A model generated the notes under the pieces. That model was not told the origin of the DNA. It was given only the letters and a program-made list of their open reading frames with translations, and did no database searches. A DNA stretch of 64,000 nt, taken from Paenibacillus alkalitolerans (GTDB lineage: Bacteria > Bacillota > Bacilli > Paenibacillales > YIM-B00363). The translations under genes and the position numbers were made by a program. Shown in pieces: positions 26,071 to 34,385 of this stretch (the stretch's first letter is position 1; every line of letters starts with the position of its first letter). The stretch is taken from positions 1 through 64,000 of the forward strand of contig NZ_JAEMXM010000018.1 in assembly GCF_016482785.1 (NCBI RefSeq), in the 5' to 3' direction.

Positions 26071-26952
26071 TTACCTCTCCGCAAATTGCTCGTCAACCTC
26101 GCCCGGCAGCCGAATTCCGTATTCCGCAGCCTTCCGCAGCAAATCTCTGCCGACGCCGGCTTCCCCTTCTTCGGCGGCCCGAAGCTCATGCTCCATGATC
26201 CATTTGCTCAACAGATCGTGCATCGGTTCCGGCTTTTTCGTCGGTATCGTGTGGCGTACCCCTGGAACAAACGCAAGCGTCGACTGCGGCAACAGCTCGT
26301 GCAGCTGCTGGCCGTACTTCTTGAACCGCGAGTCGTTCATTCCGTAGATGAGCAGTACCGGAGCATGAATCCGCTTCAACCGATCGGTGCAATTGTATTT
26401 CATGCTTGCTTCAAAATATTGACGCCAATTTTCAATGTCTCCGCGAATCGCTTCATAATACAAATTGTGAAAAGTTTCTTTCATATCCGCGTTGCCCGCC
26501 GAAATCAAAAGCGCCATGCTCGTCTTCATCCCGAGGCGGGTAAGAACGGAAGCGGCCGCGAGCTGCGCTTTCAAGCACAAATCCCCCACTTCCGGCATCG
26601 CTCCCAGACAGACCGCTCCGCGAAACCTTTCGGGATACGTCAGCAGCGCTTCGAAGGCGATGCCTCCTCCGGTCGAATAGCCGCACAAATAGGCTTGTTC
26701 GAGACCGATATGATCCATGAGCCGGACGATATCTTCCACAATGAGCGGATAAGTGACCGGCGCTTCGGAGCGCGGACTGAACCCGTGACCGCGAATATCG
26801 AACGTAACGACCTGAAACGGATCGGCCAGCTGCACTTCCTGATAGCGAAATACCGCACTGTTGACTAAAGGCGGATGAATGAATACGATCGGCGTTCCTT
26901 TGCCGTGAACATGATAATGAATCGTCGTGCCGTTAATGAGCGCTTTCGGCAT
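26071..26952 (-). CDS. Alpha/beta-fold hydrolase
   Basis: 293 residues, ATG behind AAGGAGG. Oxyanion segment FIHPPLVN, nucleophile elbow GYSTGGG (Ser), acid in LLIYGMNDSRF (Asp) and base in GVRHTIP (His) form a complete triad. Substrate not assignable; esterase, lactonase or dehalogenase-like members share this pattern. It is followed by two small gaps and no partner genes. Confidence 0.88.
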   Translation of the reverse strand: MPKALINGTTIHYHVHGKGTPIVFIHPPLVNSAVFRYQEVQLADPFQVVTFDIRGHGFSPRSEAPVTYPLIVEDIVRLMDHIGLEQAYLCGYSTGGGIAFEALLTYPERFRGAVCLGAMPEVGDLCLKAQLAAASVLTRLGMKTSMALLISAGNADMKETFHNLYYEAIRGDIENWRQYFEASMKYNCTDRLKRIHAPVLLIYGMNDSRFKKYGQQLHELLPQSTLAFVPGVRHTIPTKKPEPMHDLLSKWIMEHELRAAEEGEAGVGRDLLRKAAEYGIRLPGEVDEQFAER

Positions 26953-27043
26953 AAGGGATTCCTCCTTCGAGACCGTAACCCGTCTGCTTCCTCTTCCGTT
27001 ACGTTGTCCCTAAGAAACCCCCGTCATACGCGACACATTTTGC

Positions 27044-27334
27044 CTAGAACATCTTGAATCCCTTTACCCGCAGCGTCCGGATCGTCACACCGCTGACATA
27101 GGCGCCGAACAGCCCGCCGGCCGCCGCGAGAAGATCGATAATGCCGTACTCGGTTAAACCGGCGAAAATATTCGCGGAGCCGCGTTCGAAATATAAATAC
27201 AATCCGATAATGAGCGCGACGTAGCCGTACATCGGAAACCACGTCGTCTTCAGCAGCATGTTGAGAATGAACCCGACCCCAAAGATAAGCACAAAGGCCA
27301 AAAGAGTTATGACAATCACTTGGAAAATATTCAC
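27044..27334 (-). CDS. yuiB: YuiB-like membrane protein
   Basis: 96 residues with about three membrane helices (ILLAFVLIF-type first helix, then FPMYGYVALIIGLYLYF, then IIDLLAAAGGLFGAYVSG). N-terminal pattern FGVGFILNMLLKTTW matches B. subtilis YuiB, which also lies near yumB/yumC. Function unknown. GTG start at 27334 with a moderately placed AAGGGAT SD. Confidence 0.65.
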   Translation of the reverse strand: MNIFQVIVITLLAFVLIFGVGFILNMLLKTTWFPMYGYVALIIGLYLYFERGSANIFAGLTEYGIIDLLAAAGGLFGAYVSGVTIRTLRVKGFKMF

Positions 27335-27456
27335 CCTGCGGTCATCCCTTCATCGCAAATAGCGTCTTGCAAAATAAGTGTAGCGTCCCCGCTGTTCCCA
27401 GTCAAACAGGGCTTGTTTGCCCCCGCTCCCCCGTTAGAGGTAAAATGGTAAAAGCA

Positions 27457-27470
27457 TTGTATATACAATT
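27457..27470. promoter_or_regulatory. Perfect 14-bp palindrome before hemQ
   Basis: ATTGTATATACAAT lies 17 bp upstream of the hemQ ATG, immediately before the SD GAGGAG. It could be a repressor site overlapping the transcription start. No known regulator consensus fits with certainty. Confidence 0.45.
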
Positions 27471-27487
27471 TGAGGAGTTGACACACC

Positions 27488-28234
27488 ATGAGCGAAGCGG
27501 CACAAACGCTGGAAGGCTGGTACGCCCTCCACGATTTTCGCCATATCGATTGGACCGCGTGGAAATCACTTTCGCCGGAGGAACGCCGGGCAGCGGAGGA
27601 CGATTTCCGTCATTACGTTAACAAATGCGCGGAAGCAGACCGCAATAAGACGGGTAGCTTCGCGTTCTATTCCATCGTCGGCCAGAAAGCGGACTTTATG
27701 TTCGTTCATCTGCGCGAAACATTGGAAGAGCTCAACGAACTCGAAACGGAATTCAATAAGACGTCATTCGCCGACCTCACGATTCCGGCATATTCGTATG
27801 TATCCGTGGTCGAATTGAGCAACTATATGAGCAAGCCGGGCACCGATCCGATGGAAAACCCCGAGCTCGCGGCGCGGTTGAAGCCGTCGATGCCGAAGTC
27901 GAAGCATATTTGCTTCTACCCTATGAATAAGCGCCGCAGCGGCGGCGACAACTGGTACATGCTTACGATGGAGCAGCGCCGCGAGATGATGCGCAGCCAT
28001 GGGCTCATCGGCCGTTCGTACGCCGGGAAGGTGAAGCAAATCATTACCGGTTCGGTCGGCTTCGACGATTGGGAGTGGGGGGTCACGCTGTTTGCGGACG
28101 ACGCGCTGCAGTTCAAGAAGCTCGTGTACGAAATGCGCTTCGATGAAGTAAGCGCGAGATTCGGCGAATTCGGCGAATTCTATATCGGAAACTTGACCGA
28201 TGCCGATCGTTTCCTGGAGAAGATTCTCGTCTAA
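27488..28234 (+). CDS. hemQ: Coproheme decarboxylase HemQ (chlorite dismutase family)
   Basis: 248 residues, ATG behind GAGGAG. Segments typical of Firmicutes Hem[14 protein letters not shown], the reactive-tyrosine region CFYPMNKRR (about residue 140), proximal haem His in MRSHGLIGR (about residue 175) and WGVTLFADD. The enzyme converts coproheme III to haem b with peroxide, the last step of the coproporphyrin-dependent haem route of Gram-positives. It fits the many haem users in the window (SdhC, CtaA, CtaB). Confidence 0.95.
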   Translation: MSEAAQTLEGWYALHDFRHIDWTAWKSLSPEERRAAEDDFRHYVNKCAEADRNKTGSFAFYSIVGQKADFMFVHLRETLEELNELETEFNKTSFADLTIPAYSYVSVVELSNYMSKPGTDPMENPELAARLKPSMPKSKHICFYPMNKRRSGGDNWYMLTMEQRREMMRSHGLIGRSYAGKVKQIITGSVGFDDWEWGVTLFADDALQFKKLVYEMRFDEVSARFGEFGEFYIGNLTDADRFLEKILV

Positions 28235-28325
28235 CGCGCACATCTCCTTCTGTTCACGCGGCAGCGGCAATTTCGCAGTTGTAGCGGCAAAATTTTCCGC
28301 TATATTGGTCATATCTTGGGTGCGT

Positions 28326-28360
28326 AGCGCTGCAGCGGCAATTGTTACCGCTGCAGCGCT
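28326..28360. repeat. Palindromic intergenic repeat (GCTGCAGCGG type)
   Basis: AGCGCTGCAGCGG (28326-28338) and CCGCTGCAGCGCT (28348-28360) are perfect 13-bp arms around a short AT core. A shorter relative with arms TAGCGG/CCGCTA lies at 28282-28302. A similar element is at 33953-33976. Confidence 0.8.
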
Positions 28361-28363
28361 AAC

Positions 28364-28409
28364 AATAAGCCCTCCGCAACGGAGCGTGACGCTCCGGGGA
28401 GGGCTTATT
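28364..28409. terminator. Bidirectional terminator between hemQ and the convergent operon
   Basis: AATAAGCCCTCC (28364-28375) pairs with GGAGGGCTTATT (28398-28409), with a nested GGAGCGT/ACGCTCC hairpin inside. The AT-rich flanks give short U stretches in both directions. Confidence 0.75.
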
Positions 28410-28422
28410 AATTTACATAGTA

Positions 28423-28689
28423 TCAACTTTCGTCGTCTTCGTCATCGTCGCGTAACGCGGTTTCCTGTTCCCGCAAATACTGCTCCGTCATCCGGTCGCG
28501 TTCGCGTCCCTTGTCTTTCAACCGCTCAATGGCCGGCTGAATCAAGCGATCCACTTCCTTCTGGACGGTATACGCCAAATCGTAACGGTTTTGCTGCTCG
28601 AGAAAGTGTCCCACTTCCATCAACGCGTTGTAACGGTCGAGCTCTTCCCGTGTCAACAACCCTCGAACTTGTACGCTGCAGTGGCGCAT
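28423..28689 (-). CDS. Small charged helical protein of unknown function (88 aa)
   Basis: A highly charged, helical protein (LTREELDRYNALMEVGHFLEQQ) ending in an acidic tail. It follows the NADH dehydrogenase gene by 6 bp and is probably co-transcribed. The ATG at 28689 lacks a good SD; a TTG about 11-12 codons in (GLLTREEL) is a possible alternative. Family not recognised. Confidence 0.6.
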   Translation of the reverse strand: MRHCSVQVRGLLTREELDRYNALMEVGHFLEQQNRYDLAYTVQKEVDRLIQPAIERLKDKGRERDRMTEQYLREQETALRDDDEDDES

Positions 28690-28695
28690 AAATAA

Positions 28696-29886
28696 TTAAA
28701 AATGGCCTTTGCGCAATACGAGCGGGATGCCGCCGATGATGTACAAGTAGCGCAAATCGATTATTTTTTTCAGCATGGCCGCCGAATTGCCTTTAAATTT
28801 GCGGTTGAAAGCGACCCCGATCGCCTCGCCTTTGCCCAGCGACGCAACCGTCCCTTTGCTTTCGTACTTGAATTCCTTCAACGGCGTTCCGCGAATGGAA
28901 GCGACCAAATTCGAAGCGAGCACTTCCGCCTGTTGAATGGCCATCTGAGCCGTCGGAGGATACGGTCTGCCTTCTTCGTTCATCACGATCGAACTGTCGC
29001 CGACTATGAACACATCGTCGTGTCCCGGCACGCGGAGATTCGGATCCACTTTAACGCGGCCGCGCATGGCATCAAATCCAGCCTCTTCGACAAGGCGGTT
29101 ACCGCGTATGCCTCCGGTCCACACTACCGTAGATGATTTGATTTGCTCTCCGTCGGCGAGCGTAATGCCGTCCGGAGCGCATTCCTTGATTGCGGTTCCG
29201 ATCTTGAAGGTCACGCCCTTCTTCTGGAGAACTTCCATTGCGTATTGCACAAGCTCCGGATCGAAGCCGGGGAGAGCAGTGGGCGCCGCTTCAACGTTAT
29301 AAATTTTCACAAGGCCCGGATCAACGTCGAACGTCCTGCAAAGTTTTGGAATACGATCGGCCAATTCACCGATAAATTCGATTCCGGTGAATCCGGCGCC
29401 GCCGACGACAAACGTCAAATAGTCTTTCCGGTGCGGTTCTTTCTTGAATTTGGCAAATTGGTACTCGATATGTTCACGGATCAAGCGGACGCTATTAATG
29501 CTTCGTATGAAATGAGCATGTTCCTTCAGACCAGGGATGCCGAACGTTTCAGGCTCTCCGCCGAGTGCGATCACAAGGTAGTCGTAAGAAAGCGTTCCGT
29601 CCTCCAGTATGACCTTCTTCTCCTGCGGGCGAATTTGAACGACGGTTGATTTCACGAAATCGATCTTAAACTCATCGATCAGTTTCAGAATGTTGACGCG
29701 CGCGTTTTGCGGGTCGTCCGTGCCGGCAGCAGGCATATGAAGATGCGTGGTGATGTAATGGTAGTCGTGTTTGTTCACCAAAGTGACGTCCGCCTCGTTG
29801 TAATTCAACTCTTTCTGCAGACGAATCGCCGTCACGATCCCGCCATACCCTGCGCCGAGAATGACAATGCGTGGAATTCTGCTCAT
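28696..29886 (-). CDS. yumB: Type II NADH dehydrogenase-like oxidoreductase (YumB)
   Basis: 396 residues from ATG 29886. FAD-binding RIVILGAGYGG at the N-terminus, the conserved HDYHYITTHLH segment, NAD-binding VVGGAGFTGIEF (about residue 165) and the second FAD motif DDVFIVGDSS. NDH-2 enzymes pass electrons from NADH to menaquinone without pumping protons. The C-terminal amphipathic region would hold it to the membrane. The neighbours yuiB and yumC reproduce the B. subtilis order. Confidence 0.9.
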   Translation of the reverse strand: MSRIPRIVILGAGYGGIVTAIRLQKELNYNEADVTLVNKHDYHYITTHLHMPAAGTDDPQNARVNILKLIDEFKIDFVKSTVVQIRPQEKKVILEDGTLSYDYLVIALGGEPETFGIPGLKEHAHFIRSINSVRLIREHIEYQFAKFKKEPHRKDYLTFVVGGAGFTGIEFIGELADRIPKLCRTFDVDPGLVKIYNVEAAPTALPGFDPELVQYAMEVLQKKGVTFKIGTAIKECAPDGITLADGEQIKSSTVVWTGGIRGNRLVEEAGFDAMRGRVKVDPNLRVPGHDDVFIVGDSSIVMNEEGRPYPPTAQMAIQQAEVLASNLVASIRGTPLKEFKYESKGTVASLGKGEAIGVAFNRKFKGNSAAMLKKIIDLRYLYIIGGIPLVLRKGHF

Positions 29887-30091
29887 GATCCTTTCCAATC
29901 CTTCCGTGGTTATATGTTTAGTTTGTGAAAAAATACACAAAGCTCGCCAAAAAAGAAAAGTCGTATCTGTGCTTGCTTTTTTGGGAAACATCTATCTAAA
30001 TAACTTTCGATATTTTGCCATAACTTCGTTGAATTATCAAGTATATTCACAGAAGTTACAAAAAAATTTGTTTCCTTGGGACGAAACAGGG

Positions 30092-30120
30092 TTTCATTCC
30101 ATAGAACGTACCGCTATAAT
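30092..30120 (+). promoter_or_regulatory. Candidate promoter of yumC
   Basis: A perfect TATAAT (30115-30120) with a weak TTTCAT (30092-30097) at 17 bp, 40 bp before the yumC start. Confidence 0.45.
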
Positions 30121-30159
30121 GTTTAACGATAGGAATTATTCGCTCGGAGGTGCTTGACT

Positions 30160-31161
30160 GTGTCGCAAGCGGTCACGCAAGAAGGCATGGTGGATATTGC
30201 AGTTATCGGCGGGGGACCGGCGGGACTGTTTGCCGCTTTCTATGCAGGGATGAGACAAGCAACGTGTAAAATAATCGAGAGCATGCCGCAGCTCGGCGGA
30301 CAGCTTTCTGCTTTGTATCCGGAGAAATATATTTATGACGTAGCCGGGTTTCCGAAGGTTCGCGCGCAAGAGCTGGTGGACAATTTGCTGAAGCAGATGA
30401 GACAGTTCCCCATCGCGGAATGCTTGGAGGAGAAAGTAGTCCGGCTTACCAAGAAGGATGAACGTCATTTTGTCATCGAGACGACCAAAGGGTCGCACTC
30501 CGCGAAGGCCGTAATCATTACTGCGGGAGTCGGCGCATTCGAACCCCGGAAGTTGGATCTGCCGGAAGCACAACGGTTCGAAGGGAAAAATTTGCACTAC
30601 TTCGTAAACAACTTGGAGCGATTTCGGGGCAAAAAGGTGTTGATCAGCGGAGGAGGCGACTCCGCCGTGGACTGGTCGCTCATGCTGGAGCCCCTTGCGG
30701 AGCAAGTCACATTGATACACCGCCGCGACAAGTTCCGCGCGCACGAGCATAGTGTGGAGCTGTTGAAGAAATCGAAAGTGAAAGTACTGACGCCCAAAGA
30801 AATCGTTACGTTGAACGGCGGAGACCGCATCGAGTCGGTGTCGATAACCGATGTCAAATCCGGAGCCGCGGCGGAAATTGAAGTGGACGACGTGATCGTT
30901 AACTTCGGTTTCGTCTCTTCTCTCGGTCCGATAGCGGAATGGGGATTTGAAATCCGCGACGGGTCCATCGTCGTCGACTCCAGAATGGAGACCACGATAC
31001 CGGGCATCTTTGCCGCGGGGGACATCACGACGTACCCGGGGAAACTTAAGCTGATCGCAGTAGGTTTCGGGGAAGCGCCAACCGCCATCAATAACGCTAA
31101 AGTGTACATCGATCCGACGGCGAAGCTGTCGCCCGGACACAGCAGCAACATGAAGTTTTAA
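30160..31161 (+). CDS. yumC: Ferredoxin/flavodoxin-NADP+ reductase (TrxB-like, YumC)
   Basis: 333 residues from GTG 30160 (GGAGG 9 nt upstream; the TTG at 30154 is too close). FAD motif [20 protein letters not shown] motif [12 protein letters not shown] (about residue 160) and closing [14 protein letters not shown]. It lacks the CxxC of true thioredoxin reductases, as expected of YumC, which supplies reduced ferredoxin or flavodoxin from NADPH. The gene ends before a strong hairpin at 31168-31221. Confidence 0.92.
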   Translation: MSQAVTQEGMVDIAVIGGGPAGLFAAFYAGMRQATCKIIESMPQLGGQLSALYPEKYIYDVAGFPKVRAQELVDNLLKQMRQFPIAECLEEKVVRLTKKDERHFVIETTKGSHSAKAVIITAGVGAFEPRKLDLPEAQRFEGKNLHYFVNNLERFRGKKVLISGGGDSAVDWSLMLEPLAEQVTLIHRRDKFRAHEHSVELLKKSKVKVLTPKEIVTLNGGDRIESVSITDVKSGAAAEIEVDDVIVNFGFVSSLGPIAEWGFEIRDGSIVVDSRMETTIPGIFAAGDITTYPGKLKLIAVGFGEAPTAINNAKVYIDPTAKLSPGHSSNMKF

Positions 31162-31167
31162 CAATCA

Positions 31168-31221
31168 GGGCATCCTAACCTCAGCGACTCTAGATAAAGA
31201 CGAGTACTGAGGAGGATGCCC
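31168..31221 (+). promoter_or_regulatory. Hairpin sequestering the SD of the small zinc-ribbon gene
   Basis: GGGCATCC (31168-31175) pairs with GGATGCCC (31214-31221), and CCTCAG (31179-31184) with CTGAGG (31207-31212). The SD GGAGG (31211-31215) of the next gene is buried in the stem. It may also act as a weak terminator for yumC. Confidence 0.65.
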
Positions 31222-31224
31222 TTC

Positions 31225-31476
31225 TTGTTATATTCGCATATTTGTCCTGTCTGCAACGGAATAGACGATTTACGCGCGAATTGTTTGCGCTGCGGCGCTC
31301 AAACCGAGGATTGGGGCAAGGAAAGCGATTTCTACGGTCCTTATTCTCCATATCGGCCAATCAATGATTTGAAAATGACAAACGGTTATCCGGATTTGGA
31401 GCGGCGCCAATGCGTCCATGCCGTATTTTGCCCCTCTTGCGGTACGACTTCGTCCTATGCGGTAGACGAACTGTAA
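31225..31476 (+). CDS. Small zinc-ribbon-like protein (83 aa)
   Basis: Two cysteine pairs near the N-terminus (CPVC and CLRCG) and another pair at the end (CPSCG) suggest one or two bound zinc ions. I prefer TTG at 31225 because the in-frame ATG at 31216 directly touches GGAGG with no spacer. No family recognised. The SD lies in a strong hairpin, so translation may be regulated. Convergent and adjacent to sda (stop codons touch). Confidence 0.65.
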   Translation: MLYSHICPVCNGIDDLRANCLRCGAQTEDWGKESDFYGPYSPYRPINDLKMTNGYPDLERRQCVHAVFCPSCGTTSSYAVDEL

Positions 31477-31620
31477 TTATTGGTACTGAATTGACTCCGA
31501 CAATTCCAAATTTCTTCGCCTGATCTCATCCAATAATAGATTGATAAAATCCTGTTCGAGATCCAGATCGATTGCTTTGAAATATGTCTCCAATAAATTC
31601 TCATCGCTCAACAATCTCAC
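31477..31620 (-). CDS. sda: Sporulation histidine kinase inhibitor Sda
   Basis: 47 residues, GTG at 31620 behind GAGAGGGGA. The sequence (RLLSDENLLETYFKAIDL, then DFINLLLDEIRRR) matches the helical-hairpin checkpoint protein Sda of B. subtilis (46 residues, LSDELLIESYFKA). Sda blocks autophosphorylation of KinA/KinB and so prevents sporulation while replication is active or damaged. The upstream region is packed with DnaA boxes, as in B. subtilis, where DnaA drives sda. Confidence 0.92.
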   Translation of the reverse strand: MRLLSDENLLETYFKAIDLDLEQDFINLLLDEIRRRNLELSESIQYQ

Positions 31621-31664
31621 ATGGCATCCCCTCTCTTCTTGTTGATATTATTGTACACCTCGAC

Positions 31665-31810
31665 GTATCCACAGAACAAGCGTTCTGTTATCCACAGCTT
31701 TCTGTGGATATACTGTGTATGAACTGTGCTTAATTGCGGTATTCCTCTTTAAACCACTGTGACTTTTGTGTATAACTTTTTGTCGTGGATATGTGGATAA
31801 TTGTTGATAA
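31665..31810. promoter_or_regulatory. DnaA-box cluster upstream of sda
   Basis: Consensus TTATCCACA occurs exactly at 31688-31696 (+) and 31792-31800 (-). One-mismatch boxes lie at 31665-31673 (+), 31703-31711 (-), 31767-31775 (-) and 31802-31810 (-); a two-mismatch box at 31784-31792 (-). Seven boxes in 146 bp is far above chance. The region is AT-rich but dnaA and dnaN are absent, so it is more likely a DnaA-controlled promoter than the chromosomal origin. Confidence 0.8.
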
Positions 31811-31975
31811 GAAAAATTAATAGACTAGTACAAAATCGATAGATTTAGTGACATGCGCCGCGATTTGGAGGACAAACATCCCGCCCATTTTGCGCCCGTT
31901 TGGGTCAAATGCACAGAGCGGCCGGACTCCGTCCTCATAGAATACACTGTAACCCAGATGAAGGAGGAGAATTCT

Positions 31976-32197
31976 TTGGCTGAGTATTACGTAAATCCTA
32001 ATCCGGGCTATGTTTCGCCGACGGCCGCCAATCCTATGGCGAATGTGGCTGCAGCGGCAAACGTGGCTCCATTTATGACTGCGCCGGCGAATATTGCCCC
32101 ATTCATGGCTGCGCCCGTTAAAAAACCGATTTTGGACGCGGACGCAATTCTCGTACTGTTCATTCTGCTGGTGATCATCCTGCGCGTGTGCCATTAA
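31976..32197 (+). CDS. YjcZ-like small sporulation membrane protein
   Basis: 73 residues from TTG 31976, with AAGGAGGAG 6-7 nt upstream; the frame is open further upstream without an SD. An N/P/A-rich low-complexity N-terminus (repeated APFMTAPAN-type units) leads into a C-terminal hydrophobic helix (ILVLFILLVIILRV), the hallmark of YjcZ/SscA-type spore proteins. A spore-coat or forespore membrane role is inferred only from that pattern. Confidence 0.6.
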   Translation: MAEYYVNPNPGYVSPTAANPMANVAAAANVAPFMTAPANIAPFMAAPVKKPILDADAILVLFILLVIILRVCH

Positions 32198-32202
32198 TGA
32201 CA

Positions 32203-32228
32203 GGGAGCCGGCCTTGCTGCCGGCTCCC
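32203..32228 (+). terminator. Strong hairpin after the YjcZ-like gene
   Basis: GGGAGCCGGC (32203-32212) pairs with GCCGGCTCCC (32219-32228). No T run follows, so termination is likely but not of the textbook type. Confidence 0.5.
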
Positions 32229-32287
32229 GAGGCCCGCACCGTTGGAACGCATACATAAAAAAATCTTCTTCGAAGCACATCCGCTAT

Positions 32288-33820
32288 CTATTTACGCGTC
32301 GCAACGTCCGACGCATAAACCGTATTGCGCCCCTCGTATTTGGCTGCATATAAGGCGGAATCCGCCCGGTTCATCACATGGAGCGGCTCGAGATCATCTC
32401 TCGGGACAACGGTATACACCCCGATGCTGACAGTCACGACATTGCTTGTCGGCGAGCTTTCGTGCGGTATTCGCAAAGCCTCTATACGCTTGCGGATTCG
32501 TCTGGCTATTTTCACCGCATCTTCACGAGCAGTGAACGGAAGCAATGCCGCAAACTCTTCTCCGCCGTAACGCGCTGCAAAATCCTCCGGCTGATTAAGG
32601 CACGCCTCCAACGTTTCCGCTATCTTCCTCAGGCATTCATCGCCTTTCAAGTGGCCGTAAGTGTCGTTATACAGCTTGAAATGATCGACATCGAGCATGA
32701 GAACGGACAACGGCTGCCGCCGCCTCCGGCACGTTTCCCATTCGAACTGCAGCTCCGCGTCCAAACTGCGGCGGTTCGCCAAACCCGTCAAACCGTCGAC
32801 CTCTGAAAGCCGCTTCAATACCGTGTTGGCCTCTTGAAGGCGTTTCTCCGCAAGTTTGGCGTCCGTAATGTCGGTATACTCCCACATATGGCCCGCATAT
32901 TCGCCGTCCATGACGATCGGGATATAGTCCCGTTGGAAGATACGGCCGTCCGACAGCTCGAAAATTTCGATTTTTACGGGCGTCTTATCGTTGATCATTT
33001 GTTCCGTGCGGGAAATGAACTGTTCCGGCTCGGCATATATGTGTTTCTGGCTTGAAAGCCATCCCGAGCAATCGGAGCCGATCAATTTGTCCGGTTCGAC
33101 GTCAATGCCGAACATTCGCGTAAATTCGCGATTGACGTAGATGATTTTGCGTTGTTCGCTTTCGACCATGATGCCGGAAGGAATATTATCCATGAGAATG
33201 TGCAGCATCGTTGCGGTTTCGCTCAGTTCCCTCTCGTTGCGCATCAACCGGTTATGCGTGACGTTCGCCGTAATGACAAATCGCGCGATGCAGTAAACGG
33301 CCGCACCGGCAGCAAGCTGCGTCGGCCATATATATAACGCGAACCGCCGGACGATCTCCGCGTCTCCGATATTGATCCACATCGCCGTAGTGGCTATTGC
33401 CGCCGCGACGACGTTCATCAGATTCAACTTCCGGAATGGTCCTAGAGACGTTAAAGACAGCAATCCGCAAACGACTCCGATTAAAACTGTGAAACCTCCG
33501 GCGACGATAGCGGCATCGGTAACTCCGAAATAAAACATGCGGAACAACAAAATTCCGGAGGCGCTTATAACGGCGGCAACCCATCCCCCGTGCATGGCGG
33601 CCATAACGATCGCCAGCTGGCGAAGATCTACTATGACCGTATCCGTCGCGCGGATCGAGAACAGCATGAGCAGGCATCCAAAGAAAGCATACATGAGCCC
33701 CCAGCAGGCTCTTTCCCTAAATGTCCGCGGATAGTCGATTTTTCGTCGGTTGTAGAACAAACCGATCGTAAAAATAAAAGAAACCATCAATGATGCATTC
33801 GTAATAATGTCCTTAAGCAA
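32288..33820 (-). CDS. Membrane diguanylate cyclase (5TMR-PAS-GGDEF)
   Basis: 510 residues, TTG start behind GAGAGGGG. The first ~190 residues form a 5TM-5TMR_LYT-type sensor (IVDLRQLAIVMAAMHGG), followed by a PAS domain (about 205-330, MDNIPSGIMVESEQRKI) and a GGDEF domain (about 345-500) with the intact signature GGEEF. It should make cyclic di-GMP from GTP. The RxxD inhibitory site five residues before GGEEF is replaced by QPED, so product inhibition is probably lost. No phosphodiesterase gene is nearby. Confidence 0.92.
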   Translation of the reverse strand: MLKDIITNASLMVSFIFTIGLFYNRRKIDYPRTFRERACWGLMYAFFGCLLMLFSIRATDTVIVDLRQLAIVMAAMHGGWVAAVISASGILLFRMFYFGVTDAAIVAGGFTVLIGVVCGLLSLTSLGPFRKLNLMNVVAAAIATTAMWINIGDAEIVRRFALYIWPTQLAAGAAVYCIARFVITANVTHNRLMRNERELSETATMLHILMDNIPSGIMVESEQRKIIYVNREFTRMFGIDVEPDKLIGSDCSGWLSSQKHIYAEPEQFISRTEQMINDKTPVKIEIFELSDGRIFQRDYIPIVMDGEYAGHMWEYTDITDAKLAEKRLQEANTVLKRLSEVDGLTGLANRRSLDAELQFEWETCRRRRQPLSVLMLDVDHFKLYNDTYGHLKGDECLRKIAETLEACLNQPEDFAARYGGEEFAALLPFTAREDAVKIARRIRKRIEALRIPHESSPTSNVVTVSIGVYTVVPRDDLEPLHVMNRADSALYAAKYEGRNTVYASDVATRK

Positions 33821-33952
33821 CTGGGGAACCCCTCTCCGAACTTTTGCCGCGGCCCGCGATGTGACTATCGTTTTACATAAAATAATGTATCGGCATTCTT
33901 ACGGTTAAGCATAATATCAAATCGCGTGTTTAAAAAAATATTGCATTGCCCG

Positions 33953-33976
33953 TGCAGCGGGAAAAGTTCCGTTGCA
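33953..33976. repeat. Palindromic intergenic repeat (GCAGCGG type), second locus
   Basis: Arms TGCAGCGG and CCGTTGCA around GAAAAGTT, related in sequence and shape to the palindromes at 28282-28360. Confidence 0.65.
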
Positions 33977-33985
33977 GTGGCGAGA

Positions 33986-34201
33986 TCAGCGAATACCGGG
34001 TGTACTTCCTCCAGCAATCTTTCTTATATATGACCAAATTCTCAAATAAAACAGGAAATAATACACCGCATAAAACAAAATATCAGCAATTCCTATACTC
34101 GTCTCAGAAAAATAATTGCCTTCAAAAAAGGTTTCATCTGCTAATACAATTAGCCACGAAACAAGAGTAACACCAAGAAGTAACTTTATGGTTATCGGCA
34201 C
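33986..34201 (-). CDS. Possible small membrane protein (71 aa)
   Basis: GTG start at 34201 with no clear SD. Two likely membrane helices (LLLGVTLVSWLIVLA and ILFYAVYYFLFYLRIW). AT-rich compared with its neighbours, which may indicate recent acquisition or a decayed gene. No family recognised. Confidence 0.4.
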   Translation of the reverse strand: MPITIKLLLGVTLVSWLIVLADETFFEGNYFSETSIGIADILFYAVYYFLFYLRIWSYIRKIAGGSTPGIR

Positions 34202-34324
34202 GCTTAAACATACAAACCGGTCAATGAAATTACTCGTTGTCCCCTTTAAAGATGTCTAACTGAAATATTATGAATTTGTCCGTTGGAGAGAAAGAGGGAA
34301 CTATTGGCACCACCTTCATAAATG

Positions 34325-34354
34325 CAAAAAAAACCATCCCTATAAGAGAGATGG
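34325..34354 (-). terminator. Rho-independent terminator of the yutM-like gene
   Basis: On the minus strand CCATCTCTC and GGGATGG form the stem, followed by an eight-T run (complement of 34326-34333). Confidence 0.75.
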
Positions 34355-34385
34355 CTAAAAATGATCTGAACCGATTTTCCATTCA

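Noticed and set aside
30136-31164. 342-codon frame opposite yumC
   Set aside because: Shadow of yumC; no SD and composition typical of antisense translation.
31665-31810. Chromosomal origin of replication
   Set aside because: DnaA boxes and AT richness fit, but dnaA, dnaN, rpmH or gid genes are absent and the cluster sits at sda, a known DnaA target.
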